Assembly (NCBI RefSeq): GCF_030409805.1
Contig: NZ_JAUFQP010000016.1
Location: 1 to 64,000, forward strand
Direction of reading: 5' to 3'
Length of the DNA: 64,000 bases
Source of the DNA: Algibacter miyuki
GTDB taxonomy: Bacteria; Bacteroidota; Bacteroidia; Flavobacteriales; Flavobacteriaceae
The notes beneath the pieces were generated by a model. It had not been told where the DNA came from. It ran no database searches and was given only the letters and a program-made list of their open reading frames with translations. Each line of letters starts with the position of its first letter. Within the stretch, counting starts at the first letter, position 1. This document shows, one piece after another, positions 35,555-43,326 of this stretch. A program made the position numbers and the translations under genes.

Positions 35555-36368
35555 TATTACCACCACTATTAATAAACTAACTAATTTAGAACTGTCCATT
35601 CAAATAAGCTTGAGTGGACTTTCTTTTTGTATTCTACAGCGAGATACGCAAACTATTACCGATCTTAAGGTTATTCCGTTTAAAAAGAAATTAAACCCAA
35701 TAGCCCTTCTAGATAAGTTAAAGGAGGCTTTTGAGACTGAAACTGCATTACAAAATAAGTTCTATGCTGTTAACGTGATTCACGATAACGAGCTTTCTAC
35801 ATTAGTGCCACAATCTATTTTTAACGAAAATAACCTAGCTGATTATTTAAAATTCAATTCTAAAATTTTAAAGTCCGATTTTATAACTTTTGATACCATT
35901 GATTTAAACCAAAGTGTAAACGTGTACATCCCGTATGTAAACGTTAATAATTACATTTACGATCACTTTGGCGATTTCACCTTTAAGCACGCCTCTACCG
36001 TTTTAATAGAAACGATTTTAGCTACTGAAAAGACATCTGAAACCACACAATTTTACGCACACGTTGGGCAAAATCAATTTCAAATTATAGTCCTTAAAAA
36101 CGGTAAACTTCAATTTTACAATAGTTTTGTGTTTCATACTAAAGAAGATTTTATTTACTATATTTTGTTTACTGCCGAGCAATTAAAGGCTAGTCCAGAA
36201 AGCTTAAACCTCCTTTTACTTGGAGATGTAAAACAAGACGACGAACTTTACAACATCGCTTACAAATACATTAGAAATGTAAGTTTTGGCCAAGCACAAA
36301 AGCAATACAAATTTACCGAAACACCAGAAACAAATCATTCAAACTTCACTTTAATAAACGGTTTTTAA
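35538..36368 (+). CDS. DUF3822-family protein
   Basis: The protein has 276 residues. LELSIQISLSGLSFCILQRDTQTITDLKVIPF at the N-terminus, FYAVNVIHDNELSTLVPQSIFNENNLADYLKFN and FYAHVGQNQFQIIVLKNGKLQFYNSFVFHTKEDFIYYILFTAEQL match the DUF3822 family. The fold appears related to actin-like ATPases, which is an inference from the pattern only. Function is unknown. It overlaps the preceding gene by 17 nt and shares a base with the rsmD start (TAATG), so all three genes are probably translated together. Confidence 0.85.
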   Translation: MAQANNITTTINKLTNLELSIQISLSGLSFCILQRDTQTITDLKVIPFKKKLNPIALLDKLKEAFETETALQNKFYAVNVIHDNELSTLVPQSIFNENNLADYLKFNSKILKSDFITFDTIDLNQSVNVYIPYVNVNNYIYDHFGDFTFKHASTVLIETILATEKTSETTQFYAHVGQNQFQIIVLKNGKLQFYNSFVFHTKEDFIYYILFTAEQLKASPESLNLLLLGDVKQDDELYNIAYKYIRNVSFGQAQKQYKFTETPETNHSNFTLINGF

Positions 36369-36910
36369 TGCGCATAATATCAGGATTATATAAGAGCAGA
36401 AGAATAACAGCTCCGAAAAACTTACCCGTTCGTCCAACAACCGATATGGCTAAAGAATCGTTATTCAATATATTAAACAATACTTTTTATTTCGACGACA
36501 TTTCGGTACTCGATTTATTCGCCGGAACCGGAAATATAAGTTATGAATTCGCCTCACGCGGTACAGCACAAATTACAGCTGTAGATCAAGATTTTGGATG
36601 CATAAAATTTATCAACCAAACTGCCGAGCAATTCGATATGCCAATAAACACCATTAAAAGCGATGTGTTTAAATTTCTAGAAAAATCGACATTAAAAGCT
36701 AACGTTATTTTTGCCGATCCACCATATAGTTTCACCGAAGAGCAGTTCTCAAAAATACCCGAATTAGTATTTAAAAACAACCTGCTACTAGAAGGAGGTG
36801 TGCTTATCGTAGAGCATTCAAAACATACCGATATCTCTAAAAGCATAAATTTTAGTTACTCAAAAAGTTACGGAGGCAATATGTTTAGCTTCTTCGAAAC
36901 ACCAGAATAA
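36368..36910 (+). CDS. rsmD: 16S rRNA (guanine966-N2)-methyltransferase
   Basis: The protein has 180 residues. MRIISGLYKSRRITAPKNLPVRPTTDMAKESLFNIL is the RsmD N-terminus. VLDLFAGTGNISYEFASRG is the SAM-binding loop, and the catalytic NPPY-type motif appears as VIFADPPYSF. It methylates G966 of 16S rRNA. The start overlaps the DUF3822 stop as TAATG. It ends at a strong terminator about 25 nt downstream. Confidence 0.95.
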   Translation: MRIISGLYKSRRITAPKNLPVRPTTDMAKESLFNILNNTFYFDDISVLDLFAGTGNISYEFASRGTAQITAVDQDFGCIKFINQTAEQFDMPINTIKSDVFKFLEKSTLKANVIFADPPYSFTEEQFSKIPELVFKNNLLLEGGVLIVEHSKHTDISKSINFSYSKSYGGNMFSFFETPE

Positions 36911-36933
36911 ACCAACATTATTCATAAAAACAC

Positions 36934-36970
36934 AAAAACCCTTCAAATCCAAAGCTCGAAGGGTTTTTTT
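36934..36970. terminator. Terminator between rsmD and RNase P RNA
   Basis: AAAACCCTTC and GAAGGGTTTT form the stem, with T7 following on the plus strand. It serves rsmD, and in the other direction it lies just past the RNase P RNA 3' end, where the A-rich arm could act as its T-tract. Confidence 0.88.
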
Positions 36971-36973
36971 ATA

Positions 36974-37292
36974 AGTAAGTAAATCTATAAGCCGGGTTCT
37001 GTTCTTCTCGCAAAGCAAGAATACCTTATCATTTATCTGCGTATTTTGTTACCAAAACACTTTAGCTGCTTACCCTCCAGCATCGGGCGTTCAACCCTCA
37101 AGCACTGGTTTACATAACATTGCACCACATAGAGTTTACCTGGTTTCACTACAGCATTACCTGTACATTCTTTCTGTTGCACTAGTCCTAACCTCTCGGT
37201 TGGTGGCCGTTAGCCACTATGTTGAACTATGGTGTCCGGACTTTCCTCTACCTCAAATAATCGAAATAGCGATAAGGCGATCTACTAGCCAG
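36974..37292 (-). ncRNA. rnpB: RNase P RNA (bacterial class A)
   Basis: Read on the minus strand it has the 5' helix element GTAGATCGCC, and then the highly conserved P4 segment GAGGAAAGTCCGGACACC (about 37230-37250). Next come GGCTAACGGCCACC, the CCGAGAGGTTAGGAC region and the 3' end ACAGAACCCGGCTTAT (about 36986-37001). P1 can form between AGTAGAT near 37286 and ATTTACT near 36980. Together with RnpA it processes tRNA 5' ends. The ends are estimated from P1 and could shift by several bases. No protein gene overlaps it. Confidence 0.95.
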
Positions 37293-37349
37293 CAAAACTA
37301 CAATAAACAAATAGTAAAATACATAGAAATTTATAAATAATTAATCTTT

Positions 37350-37453
37350 GGGCGTTACCTAAAGGTCGGGCTTTCCGCAGTCGCTTTTTTATGTTGCATA
37401 GGTGCAACAACACAAAAAGAGCTCCAACAATGCTGCAATCCCTAACGCGGGTC
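37350..37453 (-). repeat. Structured dispersed repeat, copy 2
   Basis: This is the inverted counterpart of the element at 27682-27795, with the same ordered blocks on the minus strand and compensating changes between them. Its terminal GCGTT (37444-37448, minus strand) pairs with AACGC (37352-37356), and the same central GTTGCA/TGCAAC hairpin is present. It lies between rnpB and dnaX, about 9.6 kb from copy 1. Bases that differ between copies lie mostly in unpaired or flexible stretches, while the paired core is kept. Confidence 0.75.
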
Positions 37454-37567
37454 TGTCTTTCAGCTCATAGCGGTTTCTTCACTACTCACTTTTCTTCATA
37501 AAAAAACAGTTGTTAATAACTCCCTTTAAATTTCGCCTTTACAATTTAATAATCCGAAAGGAATTTT

Positions 37568-37575
37568 TAACTTTG
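37568..37575 (+). promoter_or_regulatory. Candidate -7 box (TAACTTTG) of dnaX
   Basis: A perfect TAnnTTTG match lies 25 nt before the TTG start of dnaX at 37601, giving a short leader. Confidence 0.45.
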
Positions 37576-37600
37576 TTACTCATTCAATAGCAGTAAAAAT

Positions 37601-39331
37601 TTGGAACATTTTATAGTATCGGCTCGAAAGTACAGACCTCAAACATTTAAAGATGTCGTTGGGCAACAAGCCATTACTAATACTTTGTTAAACGCTATTG
37701 AAAACAATCACTTAGCCCAAGCCTTATTATTTACAGGTCCTCGTGGAGTTGGTAAAACAACCTGCGCACGTATTTTGGCTAAAATGATAAATAGTGATGG
37801 TAAGGAAACAGGCGAAGAAGATTTTGCTTTTAACATATTTGAACTCGATGCTGCATCCAATAACTCTGTAGACGATATTAGAAGCCTAACCGATCAAGTA
37901 CGTATACCGCCACAAGTTGGAAAATATAAAGTCTATATTATTGACGAGGTACACATGTTATCTCAAGCCGCTTTTAATGCCTTTTTAAAAACATTAGAAG
38001 AACCGCCAAAACACTGTATATTTATACTTGCAACTACCGAAAAGCATAAAATAATACCAACTATATTATCGCGTTGTCAAATATTCGATTTTAAGCGTAT
38101 TACGGTAAAAGACGCCAAAAACTATTTAAAATATATCGCCGAAGAACAAGGCATTACTGCCGACGACGATGCTTTGCATATTATAGCACAAAAGGCCGAT
38201 GGAGCCATGCGTGATGCACTTTCTATTTTCGATCGTGTTGTCAGTTTCTCAGGGAAAGATTTAACTAGACAAGCCGTAACCGAAAACTTAAACGTACTCG
38301 ATTACGAAACGTATTTTGAAAGCACCGATTTAATTCTTGAAAACAAAATACCCGATTTGCTTATTCAGTTTAATCATACGCTTTCTAAAGGATTCGATGG
38401 ACATCACTTTATAGCAGGCTTAGCCTCGCATTTTAGAGATTTATTGGTAAGCAAAACACCAGCCACTATTGAATTGTTAGAAGTTGGCGAACAAACACAA
38501 ACTAAATATTTAGAACAATCACAGAAAGCTTCACAGGAATTCCTCATGCAAGGTATCAATCTTGCGAACGACTGCGATCTCAAGTATAAAACCAGTAAAA
38601 ACCAGCGACTTCTCGTCGAACTATGTCTCATGCAGCTTGCCTCTATCACTTTCGATGGAGAAAAAAAAAATAGCAAATGTTACATAATACCTTCATCATA
38701 CTTTAAAAAGAAAGGCATTACGCCTATTCCTGTAAAAGTTCCAAAACCTGCGGCAAGCGTTGCACCTTCCGCGGAAGCGAAAACACCAAGCACACCCGTT
38801 TCTACGCCACAAGCGCCTGCCAAACAGCCCGAAGCAGAAACGGTTTCCAATGTGGTTACAAACCCACCACCAAGACGCCGTTCTGGATTGTCGTTAAGTA
38901 GTATTCGCGCTAAAAAAGAGCACCAAATAAAGCAATTAGAAGTTGTTGTTGATGAAGAGAACTTACCGACCGAGCCTTTTACAGAAGAACGCTTTATGGA
39001 AGTTTGGGAGTTTATTACAAACAAAATCCGAAAAGACGGAAAACACAATCTGGCTTCTATTTTAAGCATGGATACGCCTAAACTTAAAGGCACCAATATT
39101 CATTTAGAGTTTCCTACCGAAACGAACAAAAAAGAGGTTACACAAAACCAGTTCGAGCTGATGAATTACATTAGAACGACATTAAGCAATTTCGATATTA
39201 GTTTAGTGATAACAGTTAATGAGGTGACTGAAAAAAAATACGTATTTACTGATGAGGATAAATACGAAAAACTAAAAGAAAGCAACCCAAACATCGAAAT
39301 TCTTCGTCGTGCTTTCGATTTAGATCTTTAG
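37601..39331 (+). CDS. dnaX: DNA polymerase III subunit gamma/tau
   Basis: The protein has 576 residues. A TTG start at 37601 is preferred because the product MEHFIVSARKYRPQTFKDVVGQQ matches the family N-terminus and no ATG lies upstream in frame. The AAA+ clamp-loader core holds Walker A GPRGVGKTTCAR (about 45-56), Walker B IIDEVHMLS and the LSRCQIFDF arginine-finger motif. The Zn-binding Cys cluster of E. coli DnaX is absent, and the loop reads SDGKETGEEDFAFN. Domain III ends near QRLLVELCLMQLA (about 340-350). A Pro/Ala-rich linker and a C-terminal tau-like domain (about 450-576) follow. Between them, codons 354-357 contain an A10 run where slippage would give a 357-residue gamma-like form. 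Confidence 0.95.
   Translation: MEHFIVSARKYRPQTFKDVVGQQAITNTLLNAIENNHLAQALLFTGPRGVGKTTCARILAKMINSDGKETGEEDFAFNIFELDAASNNSVDDIRSLTDQVRIPPQVGKYKVYIIDEVHMLSQAAFNAFLKTLEEPPKHCIFILATTEKHKIIPTILSRCQIFDFKRITVKDAKNYLKYIAEEQGITADDDALHIIAQKADGAMRDALSIFDRVVSFSGKDLTRQAVTENLNVLDYETYFESTDLILENKIPDLLIQFNHTLSKGFDGHHFIAGLASHFRDLLVSKTPATIELLEVGEQTQTKYLEQSQKASQEFLMQGINLANDCDLKYKTSKNQRLLVELCLMQLASITFDGEKKNSKCYIIPSSYFKKKGITPIPVKVPKPAASVAPSAEAKTPSTPVSTPQAPAKQPEAETVSNVVTNPPPRRRSGLSLSSIRAKKEHQIKQLEVVVDEENLPTEPFTEERFMEVWEFITNKIRKDGKHNLASILSMDTPKLKGTNIHLEFPTETNKKEVTQNQFELMNYIRTTLSNFDISLVITVNEVTEKKYVFTDEDKYEKLKESNPNIEILRRAFDLDL
38660..38673 (+). promoter_or_regulatory. A10 slippery run in dnaX (candidate programmed slippage site)
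   Basis: GAA AAA AAA AAT codes for Glu-Lys-Lys-Asn in the full-length frame, with A10 at 38661-38670. One extra A in the mRNA, or a -1 ribosomal shift, leads after one further Lys to TAG at 38671-38673. One missing A instead reaches TAA six codons on. Both alternatives end the protein right after domain III, as for gamma in other bacteria. Confidence 0.55.
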
Positions 39332-39424
39332 GTCTTGGTCTTCTATTAATAGTGTTATTTCCGTAATTAATAGAACTCTGATTATGAATATACGAAAGAC
39401 TTTATAAAAAAGTTAGTAATAACA

Positions 39425-39454
39425 GATAAAGAATAGCTTTCGCTATTCTTTATC
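39425..39454. terminator. Hairpin overlapping the 3' end of the lipoprotein gene
   Basis: GATAAAGAATAGC and GCTATTCTTTATC form a perfect 13-bp stem with a TTTC loop. It includes the stop codon of the minus-strand gene, and dnaX converges on it from the left about 95 nt away. Confidence 0.7.
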
Positions 39455-39919
39455 TTCTTTTGGTAAAACAATCTCGGACTGATATTTTTCTAAGAACTTT
39501 TTTTGTCTCGAAATTAAGTCTTCAGTTATTTGATCTATATTCATGAAATCTGTACCAAAATCACTTCCGAAGAAATCATCATTAAAGAAATGATTGCTAA
39601 AAAGAGAATCTTCAGAAAATATATTCTCAAATCCTTGTTGTTCAAATCTCGAATAGTTCTTGAAAAATTTAGACTTAAAGCTTTGCATTAAACTATCTCG
39701 ATCCATGGCCGATAATCTTTCTATATCCTCGCTAGAAGACCAAGAATAGATACTATCGTATTTAATTAAATTACCGTTTTCGTCAAATTCTTTATCTACT
39801 TTCCATGACCCTTTTGGTTTTTCTATTGTTGTAATTTCTGTTTTTTTATTTTCATCTTTTTGCCCGCTGCAATTAATACTTAATAATGCAACCGCTAATA
39901 ATAAAACACATTTTTTCAT
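39443..39919 (-). CDS. Hypothetical lipoprotein
   Basis: The protein has 158 residues. The signal KKCVLLLAVALLSINCSGQ has a lipobox INC. The mature part is highly charged with short hydrophobic bits. A middle segment is rich in Phe/Asp/Asn (LFSNHFFNDDFFGSDFGTDF, about 113-132), which looks unstructured. No family is recognised. It lies about 140 nt downstream of hsp20 on the same strand, with a hairpin between them, so separate transcription is possible. Confidence 0.6.
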   Translation of the reverse strand: MKKCVLLLAVALLSINCSGQKDENKKTEITTIEKPKGSWKVDKEFDENGNLIKYDSIYSWSSSEDIERLSAMDRDSLMQSFKSKFFKNYSRFEQQGFENIFSEDSLFSNHFFNDDFFGSDFGTDFMNIDQITEDLISRQKKFLEKYQSEIVLPKEDKE

Positions 39920-39994
39920 GATTTTAAATTTTTAGTTAAACATTTATATTTCACTAATAATGATTTTGTTTGTTCAGCATAGAGCACTTAAAGA

Positions 39995-40021
39995 AGTGAG
40001 GCTGAAAAATTCAGCCTCACT
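39995..40021 (-). terminator. Hairpin between hsp20 and the lipoprotein gene
   Basis: AGTGAGGCTGA and TCAGCCTCACT form a perfect 11-bp stem with a 5-nt loop, 42 nt past the hsp20 stop on the minus strand. The T-tract after it is weak (TTCTTTAAG), so attenuation or processing is as likely as full termination. Confidence 0.55.
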
Positions 40022-40062
40022 AATCTCTTAAAAATTCCTTTGTTAAAAATTTAGTTGTACAA

Positions 40063-40539
40063 TTAAGAAATTTTAATTTGTCTGGCAGGTTTTTGTTTAG
40101 CTTCTTCCTTTTTTGGTAAAAGAATATTTAAAATACCATCTTGATAATTAGCCGTGATTTTATCATCATCTACCGTTTCTGGTAAGGTAAAAGTTCTTTT
40201 AAATGAAGTATAACCAAACTCTCTACGTGTGTAGTTTTCTTCTTGTTGCTCGTGCGTTTCTTTTTTCTCGGTGGAAATAGATAACACGTGATGGTCTATA
40301 TCTAATTTGAAATCTGATTTTTTTAACCCTGGAACAGCCATTTCTACCGTATAATTATCGGCAGTTTCTTTAATATTTACTTTTGGTAAAGAGAAACCTG
40401 TATTAAAATTAGAAGTAAATACAGAGGGTAATTCTCTATTAAAAATATCATCTAACCAATTAGAAGTACTTGGGAAGCTTGCATTTGAATTTGTTTTTGC
40501 TAAACTTCCGTTTTTAGGAACATTAATTAAATTGCTCAT
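40063..40539 (-). CDS. Hsp20/alpha-crystallin small heat shock protein
   Basis: The protein has 158 residues. The alpha-crystallin domain (about 48-150) is seen in LPKVNIKETADNYTVEMAVPGLKKSDFKLDIDHHVLSIST and FGYTSFKRTFTLPETVDDDKITANYQDGILNILLPKKEE. The NGIL-type motif (DGILNILLPK) and the C-terminal basic tail (RQIKIS, including the I-x-I oligomerisation motif) are present. It is a cytosolic holdase that binds unfolding proteins. A long hairpin is located upstream of its start, over the probable promoter, and may control expression. Confidence 0.93.
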   Translation of the reverse strand: MSNLINVPKNGSLAKTNSNASFPSTSNWLDDIFNRELPSVFTSNFNTGFSLPKVNIKETADNYTVEMAVPGLKKSDFKLDIDHHVLSISTEKKETHEQQEENYTRREFGYTSFKRTFTLPETVDDDKITANYQDGILNILLPKKEEAKQKPARQIKIS

Positions 40540-40618
40540 AATTACAAAATTTTAAATTAAACATTTTTTCAAACTTGAAACCTTTATGATTTCATGCAGT
40601 GAAAAACAAAAAAAGTAC

Positions 40619-40626
40619 CAAACGAA
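40619..40626 (-). promoter_or_regulatory. Possible -7 box (TTCGTTTG) of hsp20
   Basis: One mismatch to TAnnTTTG on the minus strand, about 80 nt upstream of the hsp20 start. It is proposed mainly because the hairpin at 40637-40683 sits just upstream of it, covering the -33 region. Confidence 0.3.
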
Positions 40627-40636
40627 TATTTCTATG

Positions 40637-40683
40637 TTTTCTAACAATATTTCTGCCATTTTTTCAGAATTATTGTTAGAAAA
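40637..40683 (-). promoter_or_regulatory. 18-bp inverted repeat upstream of hsp20 (possible operator)
   Basis: TTTTCTAACAATA pairs with TATTGTTAGAAAA. After one T/T mismatch, TTCTG pairs with CAGAA around a 9-nt loop. It lies between DUF3095 (84 nt from its stop) and hsp20 (98 nt from its start), both on the minus strand. It is not the CIRCE element (TTAGCACTC-N9-GAGTGCTAA), though the 9-nt spacer is similar. It has no T-tract, so an operator or RNA element fits better than a terminator. Confidence 0.5.
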
Positions 40684-40766
40684 TCATTTAAAACACTGAA
40701 ATAATGACATTTTAAGACTTGTAACAACATGCTATAAATGTCATTGAACATGAAATTCGACAGGTA

Positions 40767-41945
40767 TCAACCTTTCAACTGTAATTTTTTAAGCTTTTCT
40801 TTAAACATAATAGCTGCGCTAGTATAACCACCTTCGGTACCATCTACAAAATGAATGTGCTTTTCAGTGCGATCTTCAATATAGCAAGACATAATGGAAG
40901 CATGTGTAATATGTATTCCATAGATAATTTTGTTTTCAGCTTCGAGCCGATCTAGAAGTGCTTTTAAAGCATCAACTTGTTCATCGGTTCCGGAGATTAC
41001 CGTATTCAAAAAACCATCGAGCATTATGGTATCCGATAATTGTGCAATTCTCGTTTTGGTGATTCTTCCTGCTTTAGAAAACTTAAAATATAATATTCCA
41101 AAAAGGGTGATGAGCCAATTATTTATGAGATAGCTTCGTTTGTATTTTCCAATTTTAGCATACATCTCTTTTCTTATTTTTTTCAAAGAAGAGTCTAACT
41201 TTAGTTTTTGAGAGGAAATCGGGTTCCGTTTTTCGAGATCACCAAAAATAGCATCAACCTGCTCCATAATTTCACCATAAACTTCTGCTTGCTCGTTTTC
41301 GTTATCGCAATCTACAAGCAGGCAAATCACCTTTTTATCGTTTTTATTGGGATAAACTTCGTTCCAACGGCACTCCATGCCTTCTAGATTAAGTTTGGTT
41401 GGTTTTTCGCTAAATATATCCGAAGCCTTAAAACCGTCCTTAATAATGCGTTCGGCATATTTCATTCCATTTCCTAAAACTACAGGCGTGGTTAAATATT
41501 TATTGTGCCTAAGCTTTGTAATTCTTAAAGTGATGTTGTTGGCGTATACTTTTTCTACCTCTAATTGTCCAACTCGTAAATTAAGTTCGGTTGTTTTTTT
41601 TATATGCTGGCTGTAATTATTTAAAGCCAATAAAACAGGTTTTACCGCCGCTTTTGGTATAATAAAAGTAGCACCATCTCCTCCAAAAAAATAAGGGATT
41701 TTAACTTTGGTTTTTGTCGATTTTAAAGTGTTTAATACCGTTATAATACTTCCAGTAGCACTTAAATTAACATCATTATGCAAGCCTCGTGCTACAGCTT
41801 CGGTAGAATTTTCTATATCTGTAACTACCACAGACCAACTATCAGGGACCTTATAAAATAAACTTTCATCCTTTAAAAGATCTTTAATGGATAAATTGGT
41901 TTTTGGAATATCTTTATAAAAATTTAAATAACTCTTCTTAATCAA
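40767..41945 (-). CDS. DUF3095 protein, class III nucleotidyl cyclase-like N-terminus
   Basis: The protein has 392 residues, full length for DUF3095. The region about 35-130 (VVVTDIENSTEAVARGLH, then IPYFFGGDGATFIIP) shows the D-x-x-x-S/T and G-G-D-G spacing of class III adenylate/guanylate cyclases, including the two metal-binding Asp positions. The rest (LRKIRKEMYAKIGKYKRSYLINNWLITLFGILYFKFSK, about 250-290) includes a possible membrane-proximal helix. No signal peptide. Whether it makes a cyclic nucleotide is unknown, and no cyclase receptor gene lies close by. It stands alone on the minus strand. Confidence 0.85.
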   Translation of the reverse strand: MIKKSYLNFYKDIPKTNLSIKDLLKDESLFYKVPDSWSVVVTDIENSTEAVARGLHNDVNLSATGSIITVLNTLKSTKTKVKIPYFFGGDGATFIIPKAAVKPVLLALNNYSQHIKKTTELNLRVGQLEVEKVYANNITLRITKLRHNKYLTTPVVLGNGMKYAERIIKDGFKASDIFSEKPTKLNLEGMECRWNEVYPNKNDKKVICLLVDCDNENEQAEVYGEIMEQVDAIFGDLEKRNPISSQKLKLDSSLKKIRKEMYAKIGKYKRSYLINNWLITLFGILYFKFSKAGRITKTRIAQLSDTIMLDGFLNTVISGTDEQVDALKALLDRLEAENKIIYGIHITHASIMSCYIEDRTEKHIHFVDGTEGGYTSAAIMFKEKLKKLQLKG

Positions 41946-42085
41946 AACGCTACTATTAACTACTGGTTCGGGTTAAAGGTAATATATATCTGCCGATAAC
42001 AATCGAAAACAGATAATAGCTTTCACCCTATAAACCTTAAAAATAATTGATGATTTATGAATTAGAGAGTATAACCGATTTTAGG

Positions 42086-42093
42086 TATATTTG
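42086..42093 (+). promoter_or_regulatory. Candidate -7 box (TATATTTG) of the lipoprotein-miaE pair
   Basis: A perfect TAnnTTTG match, 42 nt before the ATG at 42136. Confidence 0.45.
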
Positions 42094-42135
42094 AACAGAA
42101 AAACGTTCTAGAATGGAACGGGAAAAACCAAACAT

Positions 42136-42705
42136 ATGAAAAAAATATTTTTTTTTGCTTGTACCATTTCTTTAGTTTTTATGAGTTGCGATGGTCGAAA
42201 TCGTATGCACCAAAGTAATCGTGAGGTTTTAGAAAGTGCTAATCTTTTAGAATCGTTTAGTACTCGAGTTTATTTTGTGCCGCAGGAAGAAGTTAAAATA
42301 CATACAGATACTATAATGAGTAGTGGTTTTCATGTGAAATTAAATTATAATTCTATTGAAGGTCAATTTGTCTCGAAAACGGAAGTTACAAAAGGTAAAA
42401 CTCAAACTAAAATACATTTTAAAAACTTCGAAGCGCAATTATCTGTACTAAAACAAGGACAGTTATTAACGCATAGTTTAATTAATAAATCGCTTTTTAA
42501 AGAGTACGCCACACCTGATTTTTGGGAACAGGCTATTATGCAACATGTTTGGTTAAACCATGAACAATCTACCGCAGAAATGGTGTGCTTAAACACCTCC
42601 TTCCGAATTTTAAACACCAATACTTTTAAAGACTTCAGTATTTTAATTGATACTTTTGGCAACCTTAAAATTAAAGAAGTAAATTTGCTTCCAAATACCA
42701 TATAA
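42136..42705 (+). CDS. Hypothetical lipoprotein
   Basis: The protein has 189 residues. The signal KKIFFFACTISLVFMSCDGR has a lipobox (MSC). The rest is a soluble domain with STRVYFVPQEEVKIHTDTIMSSGFHVKLNYNSIEGQFVS and YATPDFWEQAIMQHVWLNHEQSTAEM. No family is recognised, and short beta-strands alternate with charged turns. Its stop is 1 nt before the miaE start, so the two are co-translated, though a functional link with tRNA modification is not evident. Confidence 0.7.
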   Translation: MKKIFFFACTISLVFMSCDGRNRMHQSNREVLESANLLESFSTRVYFVPQEEVKIHTDTIMSSGFHVKLNYNSIEGQFVSKTEVTKGKTQTKIHFKNFEAQLSVLKQGQLLTHSLINKSLFKEYATPDFWEQAIMQHVWLNHEQSTAEMVCLNTSFRILNTNTFKDFSILIDTFGNLKIKEVNLLPNTI

Positions 42706-42706
42706 C

Positions 42707-43288
42707 ATGTTAGGCTTAAAATTACCAACCGACCCAAGATGGGTTAATATTGTAGAGAAAAACATTAAAGAAATATTAACAGACCATGCCTTTTGCGAAC
42801 AAAAAGCAACGAGCACAGCTATTTCCTTAATAGTGAGTTTTCCGGAATATACAGACCTTGTACAAGAAATGGTGGCTTTGGTTAAAGAAGAAATTAGTCA
42901 TTTTAAAATGGTACACGATAAAATTATTGAGCGTGGTTGGACGTTAGGTCGTGATCGTCGTGATGACTACGTGATTGCTTTATTGAAATTCTTTCCAAAA
43001 GGAGGTAGTAGAACAACGCAATTAGTACATAGATTACTTTATGCAGCATTGATAGAAGCTAGAAGTTGTGAACGTTTCCGTTTGCTTTCCGAAGAATTAG
43101 AAGATCAAGAACTGGCTGAATTTTATAGAAATTTAATGGTAAGCGAGGCTAACCATTACACCATGTTTTTAGGGTTTGCGAGACAATATGGCGAAAAAAA
43201 AGAAGTTGATACCAAATGGCAACAACTTCTTGAATTTGAGGCTGAAATTATGAGTAATTTGGGTACTAGTGAAACCATACATGGATAG
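42707..43288 (+). CDS. miaE: tRNA-(ms2io6A)-hydroxylase
   Basis: The protein has 193 residues. This ferritin-like diiron protein has Glu and E-x-x-H metal motifs in LVKEEISHFKMVHDKI (about 62-77), LLYAALIEARSCERFRLLSEELED and VSEANHYTMFLGFARQYG. It hydroxylates the isopentenyl group of ms2i6A37 in tRNA in the presence of O2. It lies downstream of a lipoprotein gene. Confidence 0.93.
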   Translation: MLGLKLPTDPRWVNIVEKNIKEILTDHAFCEQKATSTAISLIVSFPEYTDLVQEMVALVKEEISHFKMVHDKIIERGWTLGRDRRDDYVIALLKFFPKGGSRTTQLVHRLLYAALIEARSCERFRLLSEELEDQELAEFYRNLMVSEANHYTMFLGFARQYGEKKEVDTKWQQLLEFEAEIMSNLGTSETIHG

Positions 43289-43326
43289 AAATTTAATCGC
43301 ATAAATTCTATCTTTTGTAGCTCAAC

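Noticed and set aside
36974..37292. A tmRNA or riboswitch in the rsmD-dnaX gap
   Set aside because: The P4 and 3' sequences are those of RNase P RNA on the minus strand.
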